Source: Streptomyces fumanus
GTDB taxonomy: Bacteria > Actinomycetota > Actinomycetes > Streptomycetales > Streptomycetaceae
DNA length: 64,000 nt
Assembly (NCBI RefSeq): GCF_014655295.1
Contig: NZ_BNBI01000004.1
Span: forward strand, 478,396-542,395
Direction: 5' to 3'
Shown here piece after piece: positions 56,225 through 64,000 of this stretch (position 1 is its first letter; each line of letters starts with the position of its first letter). Below the pieces are notes generated by a model. It made no database searches and was not told where the DNA came from. It saw only the letters and a list, made by a program, of their open reading frames with translations. Both the position numbers and the translations under genes were made by a program.

Positions 56225-56710
56225 TCATCCGACTGCGGTGGTGGCAACCCGTGTGCTTCGGCTCAGTCCGGCAGGCCGCCGCCGTACAGCGTTCCGGCGG
56301 CGGCCCGCTTGCGAATCGGCACCACGAATACGAGGCCGAAGACGACCACGCCCTGCCCACCCCGGCACGGGCAGGCCGAACGTATCGACGGTGATATGTC
56401 GCTTGCGGCCGTTGCTGCTTTCGCGGCATCGTAGCCACGGCTGTTCCTGCCGACGGTAGAGGGCGCCTTTGACCGGCTGTGAGTCCACGATCAGCGTTAC
56501 CGGGTGGGGGCAGCGGCCTTTACCGGTACGGATCCTGCGGCGGAGCTGGTCACGGATGTAGGTGACGACCCCGGCCCGGTTCGACCGCCAGAAGAACCCG
56601 TAGACCGTCTCCCACGGAGGGAAGTCCGCAGGCAGGGCTCGCCACTTCGCGCCGTTGTCGACGATGCAGCGGATGCCGTCGACGATCCCCCGCCGCGGCC
56701 ACGGTACTGC
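56225..56710 (-). pseudogene. IS5-family transposase fragment
   Basis: Minus-strand reading gives NGAKWRALPADFPPWETVYG, DQLRRRIRTGKGRCPHPV, then LIVDSQPVKGALYRRQ (first catalytic Asp) and NGRKRHITVDTFGLPV, after which similarity ends. The gene lacks its N-terminus and the last two catalytic residues. It lies close to the 3' end of the FG-GAP gene. Confidence 0.75.
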
Positions 56711-56777
56711 ACGGGGACGAGCCCGTTGTCCCGCCCGGCTTCGCCGCTCACGTGGCGGCCTCCGCCGGGCGGTGGCT

Positions 56778-58268
56778 TCAGTTCTCTACGTGGGGGCTGT
56801 TGAGGGCGGCGCCGAAGTAGCCCTTGATACCGCGTACGGTGATGCCGGCGCTCTTGCCGCACAGGTCCACCGAGCCCTTCAGGACGGGGCCGGAGGCCGA
56901 GCCGCGGGCGACCCACACGCAGCCGTCGGAGTTCTCTGTGGGAGCACCGACGACCGTCTCGGCCCTGCCGTCCTTGTTGAGATCGACGAGGTGAACGGCC
57001 GAACCGAATCCGTCACCGGCCTCTGCGGCCCCGGGAACTCCGGCGGTGTCCTGGTGGTAGCCGGCCGCCTTGGCCGTCGTCAGGCCGGAGGCCGAGCCGC
57101 GCAGGAGAACGGCCGAGCCCGCAGAGGTGAGTGAGCCGAGGCCCTCCTCGGGGACGCCGACCAGGACATCGGCGTACTTGTCGCCGTTGACGTCGCCGAC
57201 GCTGAGGGACTGCCCGAACCAGTCTCCCCATTCCGCGCCGCCGGGGACGCCGGCGGTATCCTGGTGGAAGACTTTCGGCTTCTGTGTGGGGGTGATGCCC
57301 TGGGCGCTGCCGTAGAGGATTTGGATCTCACCGCCTCGGTGGGCCGCGGGGGTGGGTGCGTTGAAGTAGCGGTCGTCGCCCGCGATACCGGTGACGAGGT
57401 CGCCGTACCCGTCGCCGTTGATGTCGCCGATCTGTCCCGCGTGGCCGTCGGCCAGGGGCAGCTCGACTCCGGGGTTCACGCGCGGGTCCTCGGGGTCGGC
57501 GGCGCCCGCGTCGAGGGTCACCGGTCCCCGGATGTCTCCGTCGGTGGGACCGGCGAGATAGAACCGTTCGGCCCTGCCGTCGCCGTTCACATCTCCCATG
57601 ACCACGCCCCGGGCGTTCTCCCGCCATTCGAGATAACGGGAGGCAGCGGCGCCGCTGCGGGTGAAGGGGCCGCGGTAGGAGACGGTGTTGCAGGCCGAGC
57701 CGATGCCGACCTCCGGGGCGCCGTCACCGTTCATGTCCCCAGTGGCCAGGGACATGCCGAAGCGGCAGTAGGTCCAGCCCTCGCCGTAGTCGGCCGTCGG
57801 GGCGATGTTCGCACCGCCCGACAGTCCCTTCGGCCCGCCCCACACCACGGTCACGGTGCCACGCGAATCGGCATCACTGACGCCCTCGCCCGGGGCGCCG
57901 ACGAGGAGGTCGGCATAGCCGTCCCGGTCCAGGTCCGCGCTGGCGACCGTCCGCCCGAAGCGGTCGGATTCCTCGGGGCTGCCGGGAATCCCGGCCGTGG
58001 CCTGGGTGAGGACGGTGCGGCGGGCGGTGCTCACCGAGGACGCGGAGCCGTACAGCACGACCACCGCACCGGCTGCCTCCACGGTGCCGGCTGCGGCGCC
58101 GGGCGCGCCGACTGCCAGGTCCCGGTAGCCGTCACCGTTGAAGTCGTCCTGCACGGTGGCCGTGTTGGCACCCTTGAAGGGTGCGGCGGCGGACGAGGAC
58201 ACCGGGACAAGAGTGACGGCGACGGAGGTGGTGAGCACGGCGGCCGCCGCCGTGACTGCTCTGCGCAA
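56778..58268 (-). CDS. FG-GAP repeat (integrin-like) secreted protein
   Basis: A 496-residue protein. Start chosen at a TTG (LRRAVTAAAAVLTTSVAVTL) with AAGGAG five bases upstream, giving a signal peptide ending near residue 33. Six to seven FG-GAP/beta-propeller blades follow, each with a DxNGDG calcium site: DFNGDGYRDLAVGAPG, DLDRDGYADLLVGAPG, DMNGDGAPEVGIG, DVNGDGRAERF, DINGDGYGDLVTG, DVNGDKYADVLVG and DLNKDGRAETVVG. It is probably exported and binds extracellular ligands. Its last blade is next to an IS fragment but intact. Confidence 0.85.
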   Translation of the reverse strand: MRRAVTAAAAVLTTSVAVTLVPVSSSAAAPFKGANTATVQDDFNGDGYRDLAVGAPGAAAGTVEAAGAVVVLYGSASSVSTARRTVLTQATAGIPGSPEESDRFGRTVASADLDRDGYADLLVGAPGEGVSDADSRGTVTVVWGGPKGLSGGANIAPTADYGEGWTYCRFGMSLATGDMNGDGAPEVGIGSACNTVSYRGPFTRSGAAASRYLEWRENARGVVMGDVNGDGRAERFYLAGPTDGDIRGPVTLDAGAADPEDPRVNPGVELPLADGHAGQIGDINGDGYGDLVTGIAGDDRYFNAPTPAAHRGGEIQILYGSAQGITPTQKPKVFHQDTAGVPGGAEWGDWFGQSLSVGDVNGDKYADVLVGVPEEGLGSLTSAGSAVLLRGSASGLTTAKAAGYHQDTAGVPGAAEAGDGFGSAVHLVDLNKDGRAETVVGAPTENSDGCVWVARGSASGPVLKGSVDLCGKSAGITVRGIKGYFGAALNSPHVEN

Positions 58269-58576
58269 CAGAACTCCTTGTTCGTACAACGGACATGCCG
58301 ATGACACGCCAGCCCCACGAAAAGTTGTACGCACCGGCACGCCGACATTCGACGACCCGCACCATCGCCCATCCGATCACCGGCCGAAGGATGTTCAGAA
58401 CCTCTCGACAGGCGGGTCCTGCTTCCCCCGCCCACCGGCATGAACACGGCTCGGACGCAGCGTCCGTGCCCCCGTGGAACGCCGCGCAGAGCGACAGAGG
58501 CTACGGGTGGCTGTGGACCCGGCAGCGGGCCAGGTCCGGCTTGCGCCAAACACTCCCGTCAAGATAAAACGCCCTT
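58269..58576. other. Intergenic, no gene seen
   Basis: About 300 bp separating the FG-GAP gene and a methyltransferase on the same strand. It presumably contains the FG-GAP promoter and the terminator of the methyltransferase. Confidence 0.35.
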
Positions 58577-59341
58577 TCAGGGCTTATATGCGGTTACTAG
58601 AGCGAAAGTGAGGAATTCTCCACGGTCTGTGGTGAGCATGTCGATAACGGGCTGGTTCGCGCTCTGTCCATCGGGATGGTGCTCAGCGCCGGCTCGGGCC
58701 CACAGCAGCCAGTCCTGCCAGGCGTCCTGCTGCAGCCGCGCGGATGTGACCTTCACCAACTCGGTGATGTCCCACTGGAAGCGCCACCACTCCGCCGTGT
58801 GCCAGGCGATCGCTTCCCAGCCGACCACTTCCTTGATGTGCGGTGGAATCATCCCGAGTTCACGGATCTCCCGTGTCATGGCGGGAGTCGCCATGCCCAG
58901 TTGTCCCCCTGGCCGGAGGAAGCGCAGCAGGTAGGGTAGGAAGTTGTCCGCCGTACCGAAGTACTCGAAGGCGTCCACGCTGACGATCGCGTCGAAGCTC
59001 TCCTCCTCGAACGGCAGGGCGTGCGCCTCCGCGCGCACCGCCTCTACCTGGTCGCCGACACCTGCCTCGGCGAAAACCTGTGCCGCCTGTTCCGGGGCGA
59101 TCCACAGGTCGGCCGCGACGACGTCGACTCCGTACTCGCGGGCCAGGAACACCGACGTCGCGCCCTTGCCGGAGCCGAGGTCGAGGACCCGCATGCCCGG
59201 ACGCAGGTCGAGATCGTGGGCGAGGTCTTCCAGCAGCCACAGCGGGTTCGGCCCCATGTCGAGGTCGAGCAACCAGGCGGGGTCATACCGGGAGGAGCGT
59301 GGATAGCGGTCCGGACGTACGAGATCGGTCAAGGCGGTCAC
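58577..59341 (-). CDS. SAM-dependent methyltransferase
   Basis: A 254-residue protein starting at a GTG (MTALTDLVRPDRYPRSSRYD). An in-frame GTG two codons earlier is possible. It has VLDLGSGKGATSVFLAREYG (SAM motif I), AEAHALPFEEESFDAIVSVD and FLRPGGQLGMATPAM, with a C-terminal half that includes WWRFQWDITELVKVTSARL. Members are found among UbiE-like small-molecule methyltransferases. No pathway context: the neighbours are IS debris and a secreted protein gene. Confidence 0.8.
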   Translation of the reverse strand: MTALTDLVRPDRYPRSSRYDPAWLLDLDMGPNPLWLLEDLAHDLDLRPGMRVLDLGSGKGATSVFLAREYGVDVVAADLWIAPEQAAQVFAEAGVGDQVEAVRAEAHALPFEEESFDAIVSVDAFEYFGTADNFLPYLLRFLRPGGQLGMATPAMTREIRELGMIPPHIKEVVGWEAIAWHTAEWWRFQWDITELVKVTSARLQQDAWQDWLLWARAGAEHHPDGQSANQPVIDMLTTDRGEFLTFALVTAYKP

Positions 59342-59479
59342 GAGCACGCACCCAAGTCGATCGTATGCCCGGCCGCAACCCGTTTTGGCCTTCCGGTGTC
59401 GCTGTTGGCTCACGTGGGACGGTGAAGGGGGCAGTCGTATATGCCTCACCCGCGGCGTCCCGCTGTGCTGGCAGCCGGC
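59342..59479. other. Intergenic, no gene seen
   Basis: Short gap between the methyltransferase start and an IS remnant. Its promoter should be here. Confidence 0.3.
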
Positions 59480-59790
59480 CGCCCTCGGCCCGGCCGCCCC
59501 AGACAGGCTCACCACCTGGCTTGTCGTCGCGGTTGCCAGACACCGGCCGGCCGACGGCGACGACCAGCCGGGTGTCGGCGTCGATGACGACCTGATGATC
59601 GGTTGAGTACCGATAGTTCCTCGACTGCTCGGCGACCGCGCGATCACGCGTGGGCAGCAGGGTGTCGTCAACGATCAGCACAGCGTCCTTGCGGAGCCGC
59701 TTGCGGGGCTGCAGTGCCAGCGACGGCCCGAGGTGGTCGCTGGTGCGGTCGGCCGCGGACTTCGAGATGCGAACAGCGGCGCCATCTGCC
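59480..59790 (-). pseudogene. HARBI/IS5-type transposase fragment
   Basis: DAVLIVDDTLLPTRDRAVAE, NYRYSTDHQVVIDADTRLVV and VGRPVSGNRDD match the catalytic middle of a Streptomyces IS5-group transposase. Family members continue with a second DDE block absent here. Confidence 0.7.
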
Positions 59791-60036
59791 GCAGGGAACG
59801 GGGCTGTCCATGACGACTCCGACGCCGTGATCGCACCAGCCATGCGGCAGATCATTACAGTTGCCGACACGTCTCCCTGCGGCTGATCCTGGGCACCGAG
59901 AAAGAGGGCAGGATGGGGATCATGCTCTTGGCAGGAGATGGTGATGTGACCAGCCCGGACCTCTCCTGGTCCTACACCGGCTTCCACATGTTCAGGAAGT
60001 GGGTGGCCCACGCAGAGGGGGTTCACGCTTGCTGAG
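59791..60036. other. Intergenic, no gene seen
   Basis: Coding-like frames are short and unrecognisable. Likely residue of the same IS. Confidence 0.3.
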
Positions 60037-60357
60037 ATGAATGGATTCGGTGGAGGCCATACGTGGAGCAGCACCTCCACTACGCTGGCGCCGTTGCTCG
60101 ACCATCCAGACGATGACGACTCGCTCACGCCTGCTCAATGCGCAGCCATGCTGCCCAGGCTGGAGACGATCATCGATCAGCTCCAACACGGGGACGACCC
60201 CGTTCTCCAGCGACGTGTCGACGACACTCGCCAACTGGTCACCGTCATGAGGACTGCTTGGGCAAGGACGTCAAGCTCATCTTCGGCTGATCGCCGCAGG
60301 CAGTCTCCCGTCCGAGATGACCAGCAGTTACGGGACAGCGCTTGGGCGCTCTCGTGA
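60037..60357 (+). CDS. Hypothetical protein (possible fragment)
   Basis: A 106-residue frame starting MNGFGGGHTWSSTSTTLAP, whose middle (DSLTPAQCAAMLPRLETIID, QRRVDDTRQLVTVMRT) has good codon bias and helical character. The Ser-rich end and poor ribosome binding site suggest the C-terminal part of a longer decayed gene. No function is assigned. Confidence 0.35.
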   Translation: MNGFGGGHTWSSTSTTLAPLLDHPDDDDSLTPAQCAAMLPRLETIIDQLQHGDDPVLQRRVDDTRQLVTVMRTAWARTSSSSSADRRRQSPVRDDQQLRDSAWALS

Positions 60358-60878
60358 AGGTCGACACCGTCGATATGGATGCCTGTGCGGCTCTGACTCG
60401 TCGTCTTCGGGAGGAAGGCACTGAAGCGACGATGCACACCGACTACCTGCGCAGCGAGGCCCAGGAACGCGCCCTTGGCCCGACGCGTCGACGGACGATG
60501 TGCGGCGCTGGTGATTACGACGTAATCACCGAGACCGCAGGCAGCGACGGACTGACACAGGAGCGCGCAGAAGCAGCAGAGCTCTCCCCGCTCCCGGAGG
60601 AATAAGCTGCTGCAGGGCAGCGTGCGACCCCATCGCCAGCGGTCACGCGGCCCGAACCATCCGCACAAGAGTCAGGGGAGAGCACGGTCTCCGTTGCCCT
60701 GCAGACCGCAGCGGGCGAAGCGACCAGTGCAGGGGGACAGCGGTCCAAGCGCTACCCCTACGAGAACGGCGTCTACGCAGCGCAGCACCTGATCCACAAG
60801 ATGCCACCGGACGAGTTCACCATAATGCTCGATCTGCTCATCAAGCACAGGAACAGCCAGACCGCGCGCGCCGGGTAA
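60342..60878 (+). pseudogene. Hypothetical gene with an in-frame TAA
   Basis: One frame runs MGALVKVDTVDMDACAALTR ... AELSPLPEE, hits TAA at 60603-60605, and continues in the same frame to SKRYPYENGVYAAQHLIHK and PPDEFTIMLDLLIKHRN before a TAA at 60876-60878. The part after the stop is more coding-like and ordered than the part before it. Either the upstream part is not a gene and a second short gene begins after the stop, or a nonsense mutation split one gene. No family recognised. Confidence 0.35.
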
Positions 60879-61414
60879 CGTCCCACAACCGTCGGTGGCC
60901 CGCCGCAGGGCAGGCGGTGGGCCACTGGCATGGCGCAGACAGAACACGTGGAGCTGCGCCGCTGTGCCAGAGATCCGAACTTCCCTACCATACTCGGCCC
61001 CGTCACCCGCCCGGACGACGTCGTACTGTGCCGCACCGACGTCGTCGCCACGGCCCAGTCATGACCTCTGCGATCGCCGCATCCATCCCCCGCACTCGTC
61101 CTGACCGGAGTGCCTTGCAGGGCTACGCCGCTTGCGATCCGGCAGGCCGCGACCTTCAGCTCCTGGTCAGCCTCGTCGGCACCCATGGTGTCGACGAGGC
61201 CGACGAGGCCGTCCCCCGCCTCGGTGCTGCCCCTCGGGCCCAGGACGGCGTCTCCACGGTCGACAAGGCCAGGCGCGTATGGCGACGGTCGTCGTCGCCA
61301 CCGACTTCGTCCGCTCCAAGCACACCGATCCAGTCCAGCAGGAACTGTCAGATTTCCCCGTCCGCTCTGTTCCGGGTGCATGTTGGGTTGGGCGGACGCA
61401 CGTAGGAACGGCAC
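60879..61414. other. No supported gene
   Basis: About 530 bp in which frames are open by composition only, with no recognisable protein, RNA gene or clear repeat. Confidence 0.35.
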
Positions 61415-61720
61415 CTACGTGCGGTCGGGGTCCGCCCCTTGGAAGTAGAGGTGACCGTGGGAGGCGATCGCGAACTCGGCTGCCGCGGCCAGCTTACGTA
61501 TCGTGCTGTTTTTCTTGTCGGCGGGTAATTCGTTCAATTCGGCGATAAATTGTACGAGTTGCACCTCGCTGAACATCGTGTCGCCGTAGCGGCTCACCGC
61601 ATGCAGAAGGCTGTCCTCAGGGGATGCCTCGCACAGGGACAGGAAGGTCTCCGTCCGGTCCTCGTGTGTCCTGGCCATGCGCGAGTGGATCTGGTCCTCC
61701 ACGTAAACGACAAGCGGCAT
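61415..61720 (-). CDS. Conserved hypothetical small protein
   Basis: A 101-residue protein. The start MPLVVYVEDQIHSRMARTHE was chosen because GGAAG lies nine bases before this ATG. The earlier in-frame ATG (61,729) touches the ribosome binding site. The core SRMARTHEDRTETFLSLCEA and MFSEVQLVQFIAELNELPAD is helical and soluble, without signal peptide. It looks like a widespread Streptomyces hypothetical, with function unknown. The ending HGHLYFQGADPDRT is His/Gly-rich. Confidence 0.65.
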   Translation of the reverse strand: MPLVVYVEDQIHSRMARTHEDRTETFLSLCEASPEDSLLHAVSRYGDTMFSEVQLVQFIAELNELPADKKNSTIRKLAAAAEFAIASHGHLYFQGADPDRT

Positions 61721-61890
61721 ATGGTTCATCTTCCTCGGTCTTGTCCTGATGCGTGTCGCGGGTCGGGGGCGGATATTTTCCACCCCCGACCCATGGGTGT
61801 GAGTCTCAGTCCCCTGTGATGTACAGATAGCCGTGACCCAAGACCGCCTGCTGCGCCAACTTGGCGAGCTGACACATCACCGAGCCGAAG
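61721..61890. other. Intergenic, no gene seen
   Basis: Upstream region of the small hypothetical gene, likely containing its promoter. Confidence 0.3.
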
Positions 61891-62183
61891 ATGCTGCGCG
61901 GCCTACTGCCCGCCTACCGTCCTCACACCGCCCGTTGGTCACTGGCCTACCTCACCACCGACCGCCACCGCCCACCTATCACTGCCCTCGACCAGCAGCC
62001 ACCAGCCGACCCGAGCGCACCCGCCGCGCCCCGGCCTGCGGACCTGGGGCCGGGGGAGTGGGAGATACCGCGTGTGCCGCTGCAGTACGACCGGGCCGTC
62101 CTCGTGGCGCGGCGGTCCGCGAGAAGCTGCGCGCCGCCGTCGCCACGCGCGGCGGGGCATATGACGTCGTCCGGCACCAGTAG
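61891..62183 (+). pseudogene. Frameshifted hypothetical gene
   Basis: MLRGLLPAYRPHTARWSLAY and GEWEIPRVPLQYDRAVL read well in one frame, then a shift near 62,110 leads to EKLRAAVATRGGAYDVVRHQ in another. Family unknown. Confidence 0.3.
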
Positions 62184-62734
62184 GCGGCGATGCCTGAGCA
62201 ACTGCTCGCGGCCGAGCCGGCCGACCCAAGAGCACGACGACCAGGAGCAGGGCCCTGGGTGCAAGGGAGCACTCGACCTGGCGGCGCTGCGGGCCCTGCG
62301 GGAATCCGCACGGATGTGGAAGCCCTCGGCACGGCCGAGCGGCTGCGGCGCCTTGAGGACGTCGTCACCGCGGCGGCCGGCCAGGCCCGTGCCACGATGA
62401 ACCGCGCACCGCGACGACGCCGACAGGCCGCGCCCGGTGCGCGAGGACCGACCGGCAGGCGCACCGCCCGCAGGAGCCCGGACCGCACCGCAGCCGGGAG
62501 GCCGGCTACTGAGTGCACCCGGTGCCGCACCCACCCGGTGTGCGCCCGCCGCAGGTCTTCTTGCTCACGGCCCGTGTCAAGGCGAAACCCGCCACCCTCA
62601 CCGGGTTCCCAAGCGACCCTCGCCGTTCGGATCTGCTCCGGGCGGTGAGGGCCGCTTTCCTATGTCAGCGCCTTGCTGCGCGTAATGGGGTCGGCCCAGG
62701 GTGCTCCGTCGCAGTCAGAGACTGCGATCACGGA
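62184..62734. other. No supported gene
   Basis: About 550 bp containing a short coding-like segment (RTDVEALGTAERLRRLEDVV, about 62,310) but no start or family that I can support. Confidence 0.35.
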
Positions 62735-63163
62735 TCAGGCATGACGATGTTTGACATGGACCATGCTTCCATGCCCATGCCTGTCGGGTTCTTCCACGTC
62801 AAATCCCGCCGATGCGAGGATGCCCATCAAAGCGGTCCGCATGCAGTTGAGTACCTGGGTGTGGTGCCGGACCACGCCAGGGGGATTGGCGAAGTCGATT
62901 CCTTGTGCGAACAGTGCGAGCGCCTCATCTCTCAGGTCTTCGCCCGTCTCCCAGTCCACGAAGACACCGCCCTCGATGAACGGCTCGATGTGGACTGCTG
63001 CTCCGGGTATGACGTCCGCGCCCCCATCGCTGAGGTCTGCTCGGTAGGCAGGAAGACCGGCTTGGGCCAGTTGCTGGCATACCTCGTTGGCCAGCCTGTT
63101 GCGCTCGGCGATGACCTCCGGCGATGCCTTCGCGGGCAGGTCGTCGAATCGGGACTCACTCAT
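62735..63163 (-). CDS. Probable immunity protein for the deaminase toxin
   Basis: A 142-residue protein whose ATG overlaps the end of the toxin gene (8 bp shared). It is acidic and soluble: MSESRFDDLPAKASPEVIAE, VHIEPFIEGGVFVDWETGED and VLNCMRTALMGILASAGFDV. No domain was recognised. In polymorphic toxin loci the immunity gene typically follows the toxin directly on the same strand, as here, and is small. This position is the main evidence. Confidence 0.6.
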   Translation of the reverse strand: MSESRFDDLPAKASPEVIAERNRLANEVCQQLAQAGLPAYRADLSDGGADVIPGAAVHIEPFIEGGVFVDWETGEDLRDEALALFAQGIDFANPPGVVRHHTQVLNCMRTALMGILASAGFDVEEPDRHGHGSMVHVKHRHA

Positions 63164-64000
63164 GTGCCTCTTGCTCTCCTGACTGCTTTACATTCGTCGA
63201 GGAGCGTGTCGCGTGCCCGCCGGCCTCTGCAACGTATTTGGCCAACAGCGCCTTCGCCGCCGACTCGTACGAGGGGTGATACGGAACCGAGTAGGTGACG
63301 GGAGTGCCTTCTTTGAGGGCACCGGTCAGCGCGGAGGCGCAGTCCGGGCAAGGCTGCCGCTCAGTGTACAGAGCGGTGATCTGGGTGGCCTGGAAACCTT
63401 TGTCCTTCAGCTTCTCAAGGATCGCCGTCTCCGAGTGGCCGGTGAAGCCGCTGCTGCCGATCACCAGGTCACCGGTCTTGGGGTCGTTCCAGCCCGGTAC
63501 CCTCGCTACCGCCACGTTGTGGTCTGCCCCGTAGAAGCCGGACTCCACCCTGAACGTGTACGCCTCGTGACTCAGCTCGTCACTGTTGTAAAGGACTATC
63601 GACGTGGGACACCCGTCGATGGCGGACGCCCGGGATGCCAGTGATGCCCTCCTGCCGCACGCTTTGACGAACGAGTCGAGTCCCTTGGTGCCGATTTGCA
63701 CGACAACGTCCTCGGCCAGGCCGAGCGCACGCAATGCCTGGTAGGCATCGGAAAAGCCGATGCCAGTGCGTGCTGCGGCGTCCACCGCCTTGACGGCGTC
63801 CGCGATGGGTTTGAGGATTTTGCCGGCGAAGAGGCTGGCGACGTCGACGGCGGCCCAGGCGCAGCTTCCCCAGCTTCCGTTCTCGCCACCGGGGGTCACC
63901 TTCTGGGCGCACTTGATCCAGCTTCCGAAGAGGATGTCGATCGGGTCGACGCCCTGCTGGTACTCGGCGATGGTGATGGTGTGGGTGACCTGGGTGGACA
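63156..64000 (-). CDS. Polymorphic toxin with C-terminal deaminase domain (partial)
   Basis: The reading frame enters from the window's right edge and ends at 63,156, so its N-terminus is outside. The last 120 residues hold a zinc deaminase signature: GHSETAILEKLKDKGFQATQ (His-x-Glu) then TERQPCPDCASALTGAL (P-C-x2-C). This matches nucleic-acid/cytidine-deaminase-type toxins at the C-termini of polymorphic toxins. Upstream of it are Ala-rich helices (FAGKILKPIADAVKAVDAAA) and a TITIAEYQQGVDPIDILFGSW linker like those joining RHS/delivery regions. It would modify nucleic acids in competitors. Confidence 0.75.
   Translation of the reverse strand, partial: STQVTHTITIAEYQQGVDPIDILFGSWIKCAQKVTPGGENGSWGSCAWAAVDVASLFAGKILKPIADAVKAVDAAARTGIGFSDAYQALRALGLAEDVVVQIGTKGLDSFVKACGRRASLASRASAIDGCPTSIVLYNSDELSHEAYTFRVESGFYGADHNVAVARVPGWNDPKTGDLVIGSSGFTGHSETAILEKLKDKGFQATQITALYTERQPCPDCASALTGALKEGTPVTYSVPYHPSYESAAKALLAKYVAEAGGHATRSSTNVKQSGEQEAHE

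Noticed and set aside
1..64000. CRISPR arrays, tRNA or rRNA genes
   Set aside because: No regularly spaced direct repeats with unique spacers and no cloverleaf or rRNA signatures were noticed on reading.

Overview
The window is high-GC DNA with Streptomyces-type gene density, strong third-position G/C, GTG/TTG starts and rare TTA codons confined to a few regulatory or biosynthetic genes. Domains restricted to actinomycetes (DUF6192, DUF5713, fulvocin C-related protein, TubC-docked NRPS) point the same way, so a Streptomyces or close relative is the best reading. No housekeeping genes were recognised. Transposase remnants and frameshifted genes are scattered throughout, which suggests an accessory region, perhaps a chromosome arm.

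Layout. 1-7.3 kb: a degraded anti-sigma (zf-HC2) gene, a glutaredoxin-like gene, transposase wrecks, an intact FAD oxidase (2866-4428), a dead DUF6192 gene and two small secreted proteins. 7.9-13.9 kb: a terpenoid cluster with a class I terpene synthase, a squalene-cyclase-repeat protein and an Erg6-like C-methyltransferase on the minus strand, divergent from a polyprenyl diphosphate synthase. 14.1-18.1 kb: a TTA-containing AraC regulator, a fulvocin C-related precursor-like protein and DUF5713. 18.2-19.1 kb: two abutting transposase fragments.

19.5-36.9 kb is the centrepiece: ten co-directional, mostly overlapping genes. They encode ATP-grasp, MFS exporter, two NRPSs (A-T-C-T and docking-Cy*-A(Cys)-T-TE), a DUF861 cupin, a lysine/ornithine N-hydroxylase, a small cupin, a methionyl-tRNA-synthetase-like enzyme, a second ATP-grasp and a diaminopimelate decarboxylase. 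The N-hydroxylase, cupin and MetRS-like set is the known hydrazine (N-N bond) forming machinery, here split into separate genes, and the decarboxylase would supply lysine. The inferred product is a hydrazine- or hydrazone-containing, cysteine-derived peptide. NRPS2 carries one apparent frameshift that must be checked. A TTA-containing XRE-type regulator follows, preceded by a DasR-like (dre) site.

39.1-50.9 kb: a secreted M4-M28-chitin-binding fusion protease, an F420/FMN oxidoreductase, DUF402, an SDR/TetR divergent pair, several tiny secreted proteins and an ArsR-type regulator with a perfect upstream palindrome. 51.6-55.2 kb: an mfnB-type furan phosphate synthase followed by a deleted aldehyde dehydrogenase, an alcohol dehydrogenase and an O-methyltransferase. 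55.3-61.8 kb: an EF-hand protein, an FG-GAP protein, a methyltransferase, IS remnants and hypotheticals. 62.7-64 kb: a deaminase-type polymorphic toxin running off the end, with a probable immunity gene.
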